Shown: positions 1 to 8,334 of the stretch, piece by piece
Layout: every line of letters starts with the position of its first letter
Numbering within the stretch: position 1 is the stretch's first letter
Assembly: GCF_001403735.1 (NCBI RefSeq)
Contig: NZ_CXPG01000012.1
Span: forward strand, 62,001 to 126,000
Source: Jannaschia rubra
GTDB taxonomy: Bacteria; Pseudomonadota; Alphaproteobacteria; Rhodobacterales; Rhodobacteraceae
Length of the DNA stretch: 64,000 nucleotides
Direction: 5' to 3'
Notes under the pieces: model-generated
The model's database searches: none
Seen by the model: only the letters and a program-made list of their open reading frames with translations
What the model was told of the DNA's origin: nothing
Made by a program: the position numbers and the translations under genes

Positions 1-557
1 GCCAGGAGACGCTGCGCACCGCCCTCGCCATGGGTGCGGACCGCGCCATCCTGATCGTGGCGACGGACGACGTGCACCAGGATATCGAGCCGCTGGCCGT
101 GGCCAAGCTGCTCAAGGCGGTGATTGACGAAGAGAAGCCCGATCTGGTTCTCGCGGGAAAGCAGGCCATCGACAACGACATGAACGCAACCGGCCAGATG
201 CTTTCGGCGCTGCTCGGCTGGTCGCAGGCGACTTTCGCCTCCGAAGTGTCGATCGAGGGGGATCATGCCGTCGTCACGCGTGAGGTCGATGGCGGCCTGC
301 AGACGATCAAGGTCGCCATGCCCGCCATCGTGACGGTCGACCTGCGCCTGAACGAGCCGCGCTATGCATCGCTGCCCAACATCATGAAGGCCAAGAAGAA
401 GCCGCTCGATGAAAAGACGCCCGCGGACTACGGCGTCGACGCCTCTGCGCGTCTCGAAATCGTCAAGACCGCCGAGCCCGAGGCGCGCAAGGCCGGCGAG
501 ATGGTGAAATCAGTCGATGAACTCGTGTCGAAACTCAAGGAAGCGGGGGCTGTCTGA
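1..557 (+). CDS. etfB: Electron transfer flavoprotein subunit beta (5'-truncated by window edge)
   Basis: Small subunit of the soluble heterodimeric electron-transfer flavoprotein, which accepts electrons from acyl-CoA and other flavin dehydrogenases and passes them to ETF-ubiquinone oxidoreductase. The reading frame is already open at base 3 (Q-E-T-L-R-T before the first internal Met at 30), so the N-terminal part lies outside the window. The [10 protein letters not shown] segment and the segment around residues D-N-D-M-N-A-T-G-Q, which carries the AMP-binding side of EtfB, are clear. The stop TGA shares one base with the start of etfA, so the two are translationally coupled. Only the missing start is uncertain. 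Confidence 0.96.
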   Translation, partial: QETLRTALAMGADRAILIVATDDVHQDIEPLAVAKLLKAVIDEEKPDLVLAGKQAIDNDMNATGQMLSALLGWSQATFASEVSIEGDHAVVTREVDGGLQTIKVAMPAIVTVDLRLNEPRYASLPNIMKAKKKPLDEKTPADYGVDASARLEIVKTAEPEARKAGEMVKSVDELVSKLKEAGAV

Positions 558-1483
558 TGGCTGTTCTTCTGATTGGCGAAGTCACCAACGGTGAGCTGAA
601 CCTGGATGCGACCGGCAAGGCGCTGACGGCGGCGCGGCAACTGGGCGATGTCACGATCCTCTGCGCCGGTGCTTCTGCCGCCGATGCCGGGGCCGCCGCC
701 GCGAAGCTTGAAGGCGTGACGAAGGTGCTCGTGGCTGAGGACCCATCGCTGGGCCATCGGCTCGCCGAACCGACCGCCGCGCTGGTCGTCGGGCTCGCGG
801 GCGACTACAGCCACATCCTCGCGCCGTCGACGACGGACGCAAAGAACGTGATGCCGCGGATCGCCGCCCTTCTGGACGTGATGATCCTGTCCGACGTGAC
901 CGCCATCGTCGATGCCGACACGTTCGAGCGCCCGATCTATGCCGGAAACGCGGTGCAGACGGTTCGGACGGCGGACGCGACCAAGGTCCTGACGATCCGC
1001 ACGTCCACATTCGATGTGACGGGCGAAGGCGGCGACGCCCCTGTCGAGACCATCGCAGCGGCCGAGAACCCTGGTCTGTCGGAGTGGATCGAGGACAAGG
1101 TGGCCGAGAGCGACCGTCCCGAACTCACCTCCGCCGGGATCGTGGTGTCGGGCGGACGCGGCGTCGGGTCGGAGGATGACTTCGCCATGATCGAGAAGCT
1201 GGCCGACAAGCTGGGCGCCGCCGTGGGTGCGTCCCGTGCGGCGGTCGACTCGGGCTATGCGCCGAACGATTGGCAGGTGGGCCAGACCGGCAAGGTCGTG
1301 GCACCCGACCTTTACATCGCGGTCGGCATCTCAGGGGCGATCCAGCACCTGGCCGGGATGAAGGATTCCAAGATCATCGTCGCCATCAACAAGGATGAGG
1401 AAGCACCCATCTTCCAGGTCGCCGATTACGGCCTCGTCGCCGACCTGTTCACGGCAGTGCCGGAACTGATCGAGAAGATCTGA
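557..1483 (+). CDS. etfA: Electron transfer flavoprotein subunit alpha
   Basis: Large FAD-binding subunit of ETF, 308 aa, the usual length. The C-terminal half has the family FAD-binding segment: SGGRGVG near residues 199-205, then [14 protein letters not shown] and the [14 protein letters not shown] loop, and [15 protein letters not shown] overlaps the etfB stop by one base. Together with the 3-hydroxybutyryl-CoA dehydrogenase downstream, this is a fatty acid/PHB oxidation neighbourhood common in Rhodobacteraceae. A hairpin follows the stop. Confidence 0.97.
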   Translation: MAVLLIGEVTNGELNLDATGKALTAARQLGDVTILCAGASAADAGAAAAKLEGVTKVLVAEDPSLGHRLAEPTAALVVGLAGDYSHILAPSTTDAKNVMPRIAALLDVMILSDVTAIVDADTFERPIYAGNAVQTVRTADATKVLTIRTSTFDVTGEGGDAPVETIAAAENPGLSEWIEDKVAESDRPELTSAGIVVSGGRGVGSEDDFAMIEKLADKLGAAVGASRAAVDSGYAPNDWQVGQTGKVVAPDLYIAVGISGAIQHLAGMKDSKIIVAINKDEEAPIFQVADYGLVADLFTAVPELIEKI

Positions 1484-1506
1484 TCGCTGCATCTGCGGGT
1501 ATCAAA

Positions 1507-1537
1507 CGCGGCTCCGGAATACCGGGACCGCGTATTT
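1507..1537. terminator. Probable bidirectional terminator between etfA and the DUF6473 gene
   Basis: The arms 1507-1517 and 1522-1532 (CGCGGCTCCGG / CCGGGACCGCG) pair over 11 positions with one mismatch and one G-U pair, around an AATA loop. TATTT follows at 1533-1537. It lies in the 75-base gap between two convergent genes. Confidence 0.55.
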
Positions 1538-1558
1538 CGTATCGGATCACGCCGGACC

Positions 1559-2377
1559 TCAGGCCGCCAACCCGCCCGACTTGCGAACCATCTTGGCGAG
1601 CGCTTCGGCCACATGGTCGTGGGCGGCCGGCGTCATCGCATGCAAGGCAACGGCGCGTTCCGTCTCTGGAAAGATCATCCGGTCCAGATGCGTCTCGCCC
1701 GTCAGGTCCGAGATGTCGCAGTGGACCACCTTGTCGATCAACCCTTCCAATTCCTGCAGCATGTCGACCGTCACGAAGGGCGGCTCCGAGCCGAGGCCGC
1801 GGTCCGTCCCATCCTCGATCCAGAGCATGATGCGCCGGCCCGGCACGCGCGACAGCAGCAGACGCATCCGCGCGACCCAGGCCACCGATAGCTCCTCGCG
1901 AAGGATGACGAAACGTTCCGGGCAGGTCTTCTGCAAGGTGATGAGCATGTGCCGCGTAAAGGTGAAGTCGCTGAAATCCACCTCGCGGTAGAGGCTGTTC
2001 ATCAGGGCCGATTGCCGCAGAAACCGGTCGTTGCGCCGCGGATGCACCGTATAATAACGGTTCGACATGTTCTGGGCGCCCATCGCCTGAACCACGACGG
2101 CTTCGGCACCGGTGATGACGCGCATCAGGTCGTCGTCGAGGACGAAGGCGTCGACCCCCCCGTTCATCACTCCCAGATTGACCACCCGCCGCCCGGTTCG
2201 TTCGGCCAGCTGGTCCGTGAGTGGATCCTCGACGTACTTGCCATAGATCTCGGACCCGCCAACGACGACGGTATATGGTCGGTCGAGCGACACGCGCGGG
2301 CCGCGGAACACCGTCCGCGACGCCCCGTATCGACACGGATAGTAATCCAGCCCTGTCTTCCGCCCTTCGAAACTCAT
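1559..2377 (-). CDS. DUF6473 family protein
   Basis: 272 aa from the ATG at 2377. An in-frame start at 2413 would add 12 residues, but the family-like opening is M-S-F-E followed by L-D-Y-Y-P-C-R-Y-G. Recognisable family segments are VVVGGSEIYGKYV (about residues 38-50), VVNLGVMNGGVDAFV and QAMGAQNMSNRYY-VHPRRNDRF. The GGSETYG-like motif early in the protein and the conserved D/H near the C-terminus recall an SGNH/GDSL-type hydrolase fold, but that is inference. I know this as a protein common in Rhodobacteraceae without an assigned function. No signal peptide or membrane segment is visible. It converges on etfA. Confidence 0.8.
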   Translation of the reverse strand: MSFEGRKTGLDYYPCRYGASRTVFRGPRVSLDRPYTVVVGGSEIYGKYVEDPLTDQLAERTGRRVVNLGVMNGGVDAFVLDDDLMRVITGAEAVVVQAMGAQNMSNRYYTVHPRRNDRFLRQSALMNSLYREVDFSDFTFTRHMLITLQKTCPERFVILREELSVAWVARMRLLLSRVPGRRIMLWIEDGTDRGLGSEPPFVTVDMLQELEGLIDKVVHCDISDLTGETHLDRMIFPETERAVALHAMTPAAHDHVAEALAKMVRKSGGLAA

Positions 2378-2532
2378 GTCCGGCCCGCCCGATTCGTCTA
2401 TCTCCAGCGACACTCGCAGCCTTGGCTTACCGAAGGGTTGACCCCTGCATTCGCGGTGAATTGTCCCGATGCACGCGCCTTGCCCCGCCCCGCGCCCCTG
2501 CTATGGTCGCCTCGCACAGGCAGGAGAGCGGC

Positions 2533-3411
2533 ATGGACATCGGCAGCATCGGCATCGTGGGCGCAGGTCAGATGGGCAACGGCATTGCCCATGTCTGCGC
2601 GCTCGCCGGATATGACGTGGTGCTTACCGACGTAAGCGACGATGCGCTGCAAAAGGCCGTCGCCCTGATCGAGAGCAACCTCGATCGACAGGTCAGCCGC
2701 GACAAGGTCTCGCAGGCCGATCGCGACGGCGCGCTGGACCGCATCCGCACCACCATGACGCTGACCGACCTCGGCGCCTGCGACCTCATCATCGAGGCCG
2801 CGACCGAGCGTGAGGACGTCAAACACGCGATCTTCAAGGAGTTGCTTCCGTCCCTGCGCCCCGAGACGATCCTGACCTCCAACACCTCGTCCATCTCGAT
2901 CACGCGACTGGCCAGCCGGACCGACCGTCCCGAAAAATTCATGGGCTTCCATTTCATGAATCCGGTCCCCGTCATGCAACTGGTCGAACTGATCCGCGGC
3001 ATCGCCACGGACGAGGCCACCTATCGGGCCTGCCAGACGGTCGTCGAACGGCTGGAGAAGCAGGCGGCAACGGCCGAGGATTTTCCCGCCTTCATCGTCA
3101 ACAGGATCCTGATGCCGATGATAAACGAGGCGGTCTATGTGCTCTACGAAGGCGTGGGCACCGTGACATCGATCGACACCTCGTTGAAGCTGGGCGCGAA
3201 CCATCCCATGGGCCCGCTGGAACTGGCGGATTTCATCGGGCTCGATACCTGCCTTGCCATCATGAACGTGCTGCATGACGGGCTGGCCGACACGAAATAC
3301 CGCCCCTGCCCCCTCCTGACGAAATACGTCGAGGCGGGATGGCTGGGGCGCAAGACGCAGCGCGGCTTCTACGACTATCGCGGCGAAGGCGACCCCGTCC
3401 CGACACGTTGA
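2533..3411 (+). CDS. hbd: 3-hydroxybutyryl-CoA dehydrogenase
   Basis: NAD(P)-dependent oxidation of 3-hydroxybutyryl-CoA to acetoacetyl-CoA (beta-oxidation and polyhydroxybutyrate turnover), 292 aa. The N-terminal Rossmann motif GAGQMGNGIAHVCA begins at about residue 8. The catalytic His sits in FMGFHFMNPVPVMQLVE and the helix NRILMPMINEAVY begins the C-terminal domain. The family ending LTKYVEAGWLGRKTQRGFYDY is intact. AGGAGAG ten bases upstream supports the ATG at 2533; the frame is open further upstream but without family similarity. A 14-base palindrome fills the gap to the convergent HPr gene. Confidence 0.95.
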   Translation: MDIGSIGIVGAGQMGNGIAHVCALAGYDVVLTDVSDDALQKAVALIESNLDRQVSRDKVSQADRDGALDRIRTTMTLTDLGACDLIIEAATEREDVKHAIFKELLPSLRPETILTSNTSSISITRLASRTDRPEKFMGFHFMNPVPVMQLVELIRGIATDEATYRACQTVVERLEKQAATAEDFPAFIVNRILMPMINEAVYVLYEGVGTVTSIDTSLKLGANHPMGPLELADFIGLDTCLAIMNVLHDGLADTKYRPCPLLTKYVEAGWLGRKTQRGFYDYRGEGDPVPTR

Positions 3412-3412
3412 C

Positions 3413-3426
3413 CGGGCCGCGGCCCG
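3413..3426. terminator. 14-bp perfect palindrome between convergent genes, possible terminator
   Basis: CGGGCCGCGGCCCG is self-complementary and occupies all but one base of the gap between the hbd stop (3411) and the HPr stop (3427). There is no T-tract on either side, so termination is only a guess. Confidence 0.3.
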
Positions 3427-3696
3427 CTACATCCCTTCGCCGAAGAAATCTCCGATCAGGTCGGCCAGCGCCTGCATCAGCGGCTCCGCCTCCGGGCCGG
3501 TCGTCTCGACGTCGATCTTCGTCCCCCGAGCGGCCGCGAGCATCAGAAGGCCCATGATGGAATCGCCCGCCGCCTGCAGGCCGTCGCGGCGCACGGTCGC
3601 CGCGGCATCGAACCGTTCGACCGTTTCCGCAAATTTGGCCGACGCCCGTGCGTGCAGCCCTTTTTCGTTCACGATTTCAAGCGTGCGCGTCGCCAT
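3427..3696 (-). CDS. ptsH: HPr family phosphocarrier protein
   Basis: 89-aa HPr. His15 in EKGLHARAS is the PEP-dependent phosphorylation site and Ser46 in GDSIMGLLML is the site used by HPr kinase, so both regulatory residues are present. It is the last gene of a minus-strand run chvI-chvG-hprK-rapZ-EIIA-HPr. No sugar-specific EIIB or EIIC lies nearby, so this is the regulatory nitrogen-type PTS of alphaproteobacteria, not a sugar uptake system. Twenty-four bases separate it from the EIIA gene. Confidence 0.95.
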   Translation of the reverse strand: MATRTLEIVNEKGLHARASAKFAETVERFDAAATVRRDGLQAAGDSIMGLLMLAAARGTKIDVETTGPEAEPLMQALADLIGDFFGEGM

Positions 3697-3720
3697 GACA
3701 CCCCCAGAACTGCACTGCGA

Positions 3721-4113
3721 TCAGACCGATGGCCCCGGCGCGATGTCCATGTAGCGCGTCCCCGCCTCCTTCGCCAAGGCCAGCGCCTCGTGCAGCGGTT
3801 TTTCGCGGCTGCGTGCCAGCTTGATCAAGGCGGGCAGGTTGGCACCGTAGAAGATCATGCGATCCGACGTGGTACAGGCGCCCATGGACAGGTTCGAGGG
3901 CGACCCGCCGAAGATGTCGGTCACGATCACGACGCCATCGCCCACGTCGACTGCGTCCGCCGCTTCCCTGATCTCGGAGGCCTTGCCGGGCCGGTCGCAG
4001 GCTGCCGCGACCGATATGGCGCACAGCCCGTCCTGCGGGCCGATCACATGCTCGACGGCCCGACGATATTCTTCCGCCAGCCCCCCATGGGCGACGATGA
4101 CGATGCCGATCAT
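3721..4113 (-). CDS. PTS EIIA component, mannose (Man) family
   Basis: 130-aa EIIA-Man-type domain standing alone. His9 in [13 protein letters not shown] is the phosphoryl acceptor, and the [13 protein letters not shown] loop that shapes the active site is conserved. The ATG at 4113 overlaps the rapZ stop by four bases (ATGA), which decides the start against longer in-frame extensions. It probably receives phosphate from the adjacent HPr and acts in signalling to the HprK/ChvG module, as proposed for the same arrangement in other alphaproteobacteria. It lacks EIIB and EIIC partners in the window. Confidence 0.92.
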   Translation of the reverse strand: MIGIVIVAHGGLAEEYRRAVEHVIGPQDGLCAISVAAACDRPGKASEIREAADAVDVGDGVVIVTDIFGGSPSNLSMGACTTSDRMIFYGANLPALIKLARSREKPLHEALALAKEAGTRYMDIAPGPSV

Positions 4114-5030
4114 GCCGCGCCTTCCCCGTGGCCCGTTCCCCCCGGGCCTGCAGAAATCGGCACTGCGTCGCGCCGATCGATTTCCCGATGACGAATAGAC
4201 ACCTGCCAGCCCTGTTCGGCAAGGGCGGCAGCCAGCATTTCGGTGACGGCCACCGACCTGTGGCGGCCGCCGGTGCAGCCGAAACCGATGGCCAGATGCG
4301 CGCGCCCCTCCTCGCGGTAGGCCGGAAGCAGCGATGTGACCAGGCCCTGCATCCGGGCGTAGAAATCCGGGAAGCGGGGGTCGGCGGTCACATGATCGCG
4401 CACTGCCGGGTCCCGCCCCGTCCCGCCGCGCAATGCCGGCACCCAATGGGGGTTCGCCAGAAACCGGACGTCGAAAACCATGTCCAGCCCGCGCGGCACG
4501 CCGCGCTTGTAGCTGAAGGACTGGACCGAGACCGCAAGGCGCCGCGCATCGCCGCCGAACCAGTGCAGGACTTCGTCCTTCAGGTCGTGGACCGTCAAAG
4601 CCGTGGTGTCGATGACCACGTCGGCCTGGTCCGCAACGGGGCCGATGATCGACAACTCGCGGTCGATGCCGGTCTCGGTATCCTCCACGGGTGCGAGCGG
4701 ATGGCGGCGCCGTGTCTCCGAAAAGCGCGCGAGGAGGGTGTCACGGTCACAATCCAGATAGAGCAGACGCGCCGTCTGCGCCGGGTCCGCGCGGAGCCGG
4801 GCGACGAGCGACAGCAGGGCATCCACGCTGAAGTCGCGGTTCCGGATATCGACACCCAAAGCCAGCGGCCGGTCGACCCCGGCCTCGAGCAGGCGCGCGG
4901 TCAGCGACAGCGGCAGGTTGTCGATCACCTCATAGCCCGCATCCTCCAGCACGCGGATAGCCGTCGTCCGCCCGGCGCCCGAGGGGCCGGTCACGAGGAT
5001 GAGGTCGATGGGATCCGCGGTCTGCGTCAT
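4110..5030 (-). CDS. rapZ: RNase adapter protein RapZ (YvcJ family)
   Basis: 306 aa, family length. The N-terminal P-loop is GPSGAGRTT (residues 15-23), with Arg in place of the usual Walker A Lys. It is followed by [14 protein letters not shown], and the second nucleotide-binding region has [10 protein letters not shown]. The C-terminal domain carries [23 protein letters not shown] and [14 protein letters not shown], the most conserved RapZ block. In enterobacteria RapZ guides RNase E to GlmZ; in alphaproteobacteria its role is unsettled, but it is genetically tied to hprK and ptsH as here. Confidence 0.94.
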   Translation of the reverse strand: MTQTADPIDLILVTGPSGAGRTTAIRVLEDAGYEVIDNLPLSLTARLLEAGVDRPLALGVDIRNRDFSVDALLSLVARLRADPAQTARLLYLDCDRDTLLARFSETRRRHPLAPVEDTETGIDRELSIIGPVADQADVVIDTTALTVHDLKDEVLHWFGGDARRLAVSVQSFSYKRGVPRGLDMVFDVRFLANPHWVPALRGGTGRDPAVRDHVTADPRFPDFYARMQGLVTSLLPAYREEGRAHLAIGFGCTGGRHRSVAVTEMLAAALAEQGWQVSIRHREIDRRDAVPISAGPGGTGHGEGAA

Positions 5031-5119
5031 GGAAAGGTCGTCCTAACGCGTGCGATATATGCCGAAGCCGTGGCTTTTATAGGGCGCCGAGCTGCCGGTC
5101 GCTGAAAGGTGATGCAAGG

Positions 5120-5569
5120 TCATCGCCCGCGCAGCCACAGCATCGCCTTAGGTGCCAGGTCGGGCGCGGGCGGGTGACGCAGCAACGGCAGCACGTGACC
5201 GGCCAGGTCCAGATGCTCCGCCTCCGGCAGCCGTCCGGTTCCGGGACCAAGGAACAGGACAGCGGCGAGGGGGGTGGGAACGGCCGTGTCGACCCGTACG
5301 ATTCCCAAGCCGCGCAACTCCATCTCCGGCGCGGAGCCTTCGGGACGCATGGCCAGGATTTCCCCGCCCCGCCCGTCGAGCAGGGTCAGGTCATCGGAAA
5401 TCAGCGTGGCCCCGAGGCAGATCATCTGCGCCGCCACCCCGGATTTCCCCGACCCGGACGCGCCGAGCAACAGCAAGCCCTTGCCTCCCACGGCGATCGA
5501 CGTGCCATGAATACAGAAACGTCCGTCACCGGTGGGCGACGGACGGGGGAGGTCGGGGAGCGGGTCCAT
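5120..5569 (-). CDS. hprK: HPr kinase/phosphorylase, short C-terminal-domain form
   Basis: 149 aa, only the catalytic domain; Firmicutes HprK is about 310 aa. Walker A GASGSGKS is at residues 36-43. The downstream LISDDLTLLDG segment matches the D-D-[RV] part of the active site, and PEMELRGLGIVRV matches the HprK signature region. This short form is the norm in alphaproteobacteria. It phosphorylates Ser46 of HPr. It sits nine bases after the chvG stop and reads in the same direction, so it is probably cotranscribed with the two-component genes and links PTS phosphorylation state to them. Confidence 0.93.
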   Translation of the reverse strand: MDPLPDLPRPSPTGDGRFCIHGTSIAVGGKGLLLLGASGSGKSGVAAQMICLGATLISDDLTLLDGRGGEILAMRPEGSAPEMELRGLGIVRVDTAVPTPLAAVLFLGPGTGRLPEAEHLDLAGHVLPLLRHPPAPDLAPKAMLWLRGR

Positions 5570-5578
5570 GGCCTGCCG

Positions 5579-7330
5579 TCAGACCGGCAGACCGACCACG
5601 AAGCGCGCCCCGAGCGGTTCGGAGGTGATGTCGGCATCGGTGGGGCGGATGTTCTCCGCCCAGATGACCCCGCCGTGCGCCTCGACGATCTGCTTCGATA
5701 TGGCGAGGCCGAGGCCGGAGTGGTTGCCGAACTGCTTTTCGGGCCGTTCCGAGTAGAAGCGGTTGAAGACCTTGGTCAGGGCGGCCTCGGGGATGCCTGG
5801 GCCGGTATCCTCGACCACCACGAGAACGCGATTGTCGCGCCGCCGCATCCAGACGCGGACGGCATCGCCATCCTCGCAGAAGGACAGGGCGTTCGTGATC
5901 AGGTTGACGAAGACCTGCGCCAGCCGCGCCTCCAGCCCCATGGTGACGATGGGCTCCTTCGGCAGGTCGGTGATGAATTCGATGTCCTCCGCTTCCGCCT
6001 GCTGTCCGTGATAGACGGCAAGATTGGAGATCATCTTGACCAGATCGAACGGCTCCTCTTCCTCCTTCACGAGCTCCGAGTCGAGCCGGGACGCGTTGGA
6101 GATGTCGGAGACCAGCCGGTCCAGGCGCCGTACGTCATGCTCGATCACCTCAAGAAGGCGGCCGCGCTGCTCGTCGTTCTTGGCGAGGCGCATGGTGCCC
6201 ACTGCCGACCGGAGCGAGGCGAGGGGATTCTTGATCTCATGCGCGACGTCTGCGGCGAACTGCTCGTTGGAGTCGATGCGGTCGTACAACGCCGCGACCA
6301 TCCCCCTGAGGGCGCCCGACAGGCGCCCGATTTCGTCGGGGCGCGCCGTCAGATCCGGAATTCGGATGCGCTGCGGCGACATCTTGCGCGCATGCCTGTC
6401 GCGGCCGAGCTCGGCCGCCGCCGACAGGTCGGACAAGGGGTTGGCGATCGTGGATGCGAGGACGAGGCTTAACCCGATCGATACCAGAAGGGCGATGACG
6501 AACATCTGCAGAAGCTGCTCGCGTTCGGCCCGGACCAGTGCGTCGATCTCGCCCGCGCGCGTGGTCACCGTGATCGTGCCGATGGGAGCGGCGGCGGTCG
6601 CGATGGGCGTGGCCACGGTGAATAGCCGTCCGTCCTCGCCGTTGTAGCCCCGGATCGCGGTGCCACCGGGGGCGGTTTCCGCGATGAGGGCCTGTGCCAT
6701 GTCGAGCGGATTGGGCGAGGCACCCTGTGTCCGATGGAAGACGGCCGACAGAACCTCCCAGATGCCGTTCAGCGCCGCGGTGATGATGGTCGTCTTGCCA
6801 CCGCTTTCCGCCAGACCGTCCACTTCGAGGATGGAAGCGTTGCCGATGGCCTTGGCGACCAGCGCGCCGTACGTATCGAAGACATGCACTTCGACGCCCT
6901 GCGGCAACTCGATCCCTTCCAGCAGGGTGGGAACGTCCACGCCGTCACCCGCGCCCAGCGATACCGGCAGACCCTGCGGCAGCGACGCCTGGAACACGTC
7001 GGCGATCAGACGCGCCTCCGTCACGAGACCACGCTCGCGCTGGACCAGCAGGCTGTCGCGCGACGGGTTCATGAACATCACCCCGGCCACCAGCATCAGG
7101 ATGGCAAGCAGGTTGAACAGGATGATCTTCCGCGCCAGCGGCGAACGGTCGAGGGAGAACAAGCCGCGTCGGGCGCGTACGTCGCCCAACTCGGTCTCCG
7201 CAACGCTCGCGGGCCGTTCCCAATCCTCGCCCAGCAGGACCTCGCCGTCGCGGATCTCACCGGCTTTGCGACCGAACCTGCGCCGCCTGGGCGCATCGGG
7301 CGCCATGTCCATCTCGGTCACGGAAGCCAT
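5579..7330 (-). CDS. chvG: Sensor histidine kinase ChvG (ExoS type)
   Basis: 583 aa. A cytoplasmic basic N-terminus is followed by TM1 (KIILFNLLAILMLVAGVMF, about residues 68-86), a periplasmic domain of roughly 200 residues, TM2 (FVIALLVSIGLSLVLAST), a HAMP-like linker, the H-box with His364 in AADVAHEIKNPLASL, then the N-box and ATP-lid glycines (EDTGPGIPEAAL and HSGLGLAISKQI). The partner of ChvI, eleven bases downstream of it. In Agrobacterium, Sinorhizobium and Caulobacter the pair senses acid or cell-envelope stress and controls envelope and metabolic genes. Confidence 0.95.
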   Translation of the reverse strand: MASVTEMDMAPDAPRRRRFGRKAGEIRDGEVLLGEDWERPASVAETELGDVRARRGLFSLDRSPLARKIILFNLLAILMLVAGVMFMNPSRDSLLVQRERGLVTEARLIADVFQASLPQGLPVSLGAGDGVDVPTLLEGIELPQGVEVHVFDTYGALVAKAIGNASILEVDGLAESGGKTTIITAALNGIWEVLSAVFHRTQGASPNPLDMAQALIAETAPGGTAIRGYNGEDGRLFTVATPIATAAAPIGTITVTTRAGEIDALVRAEREQLLQMFVIALLVSIGLSLVLASTIANPLSDLSAAAELGRDRHARKMSPQRIRIPDLTARPDEIGRLSGALRGMVAALYDRIDSNEQFAADVAHEIKNPLASLRSAVGTMRLAKNDEQRGRLLEVIEHDVRRLDRLVSDISNASRLDSELVKEEEEPFDLVKMISNLAVYHGQQAEAEDIEFITDLPKEPIVTMGLEARLAQVFVNLITNALSFCEDGDAVRVWMRRRDNRVLVVVEDTGPGIPEAALTKVFNRFYSERPEKQFGNHSGLGLAISKQIVEAHGGVIWAENIRPTDADITSEPLGARFVVGLPV

Positions 7331-7341
7331 TCCAGCGCGGC

Positions 7342-8043
7342 CTATTCTTCGTTGTAGCGGTAACCGATGCCGTAGAGTGTCTCGATTGCCGAAAAGTCCG
7401 GGTCCGCCGAACGCATCTTCTTGCGCAGACGCTTGATGTGGCTGTCGATCGTGCGGTCGTCGACATAGACCTGATCGTCATAGGCCACGTCCATCAGCTG
7501 GTCGCGCGACTTGACGAAGCCGGGGCGTTGCGCAAGCGCCTGCAACAGCAGGAACTCGGTCACGGTCAGGGTGACGTCGCGACCCTTCCATTTCACCGCA
7601 TGGCGCAGCGGGTCCATGGAGAGCTCGCCCCGCTGCATGATCTGCGTGTCCTCGGGGGCTTCCGTCTCGTCGGAGGCGATGGCCTCCTGCCGCCGCAGGA
7701 TGGCGCGAATACGCTCCACCAGAAGGCGCTGGCTGAAGGGCTTGCGCACGTAGTCGTCGGCGCCCATCCGCAAACCCAGCACCTCGTCGATCTCATCGTC
7801 CTTCGACGTGAGGAAGATCACCGGAACCGACGACTTCTGGCGGACGCGCTGCAGCAGGTCCATTCCGTCCATGCGCGGCATCTTGATGTCGAAGACGCCG
7901 AGGTCGGGCATCTGCTTTGAAAAGGCGTCCAGGGCGCTTTGACCATCGTTGTAGATTTCGACCTCGAAGCCTTCGGCCTCCAAAGTCATGGAAACGGACG
8001 TCAGGATGTTCCTGTCGTCGTCGACGAGCGCGATCCGCGACAT
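7342..8043 (-). CDS. chvI: Response regulator ChvI (OmpR family)
   Basis: 233 aa with an N-terminal receiver domain: acidic pocket LVDDDRN, phospho-acceptor Asp52 in [12 protein letters not shown], Thr in FLTSKDD and Lys in YVRKPFSQ. The C-terminal winged helix contains [15 protein letters not shown] and [21 protein letters not shown] eight bases before the ATG at 8043 supports this start; an upstream in-frame extension has no family similarity. Transcribed divergently from pckA, a gene reported to be under ChvI control in Agrobacterium. A TGTCG-T6-CGACA inverted repeat at 8073-8088 lies in its 5' leader or promoter. Confidence 0.96.
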   Translation of the reverse strand: MSRIALVDDDRNILTSVSMTLEAEGFEVEIYNDGQSALDAFSKQMPDLGVFDIKMPRMDGMDLLQRVRQKSSVPVIFLTSKDDEIDEVLGLRMGADDYVRKPFSQRLLVERIRAILRRQEAIASDETEAPEDTQIMQRGELSMDPLRHAVKWKGRDVTLTVTEFLLLQALAQRPGFVKSRDQLMDVAYDDQVYVDDRTIDSHIKRLRKKMRSADPDFSAIETLYGIGYRYNEE

Positions 8044-8168
8044 GTCAATATCCTTGTGGTTGCCTGTTATACTGTCGTTTTTTCGACAACGTCTCCGAGA
8101 AAGGGCCCCAAGATCAACACAATTCGCGATCCGGGTGATTCGCCTCTCCGACTGTGACCTCCATGCAA

Positions 8169-8183
8169 TTAAGGGAGGGTTAA
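8169..8183. promoter_or_regulatory. CtrA-type box TTAA-N7-TTAA in the chvI/pckA divergent region
   Basis: TTAA at 8169-8172 and TTAA at 8180-8183 are separated by exactly seven bases (GGGAGGG), the full consensus spacing for the cell-cycle regulator CtrA. It lies in the 291-base intergenic region, about 125 bases upstream of chvI and 150 upstream of pckA. Nothing coding is seen in this gap. Binding is inferred from the motif alone. Confidence 0.5.
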
Positions 8184-8334
8184 GGCCATGTCGCGTTTTC
8201 GCCACATGATTGCGCTAGCGGAACGGCATGGTGGCGCTAACTGCCCCTGCCGCGCGGAGGCACCGGATGGTAGCCTGCGCGCGGGGGACGACGCCGGCAC
8301 GGCGTTCGGGATCCCGCAGACAGGAGCCAGACCC

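Noticed and set aside
2221-2532. N-terminal extension of the 3-hydroxybutyryl-CoA dehydrogenase
   Set aside because: The Rossmann motif begins right after ATG 2533, which has a good ribosome site; the extension has no similarity and overlaps the DUF6473 gene.
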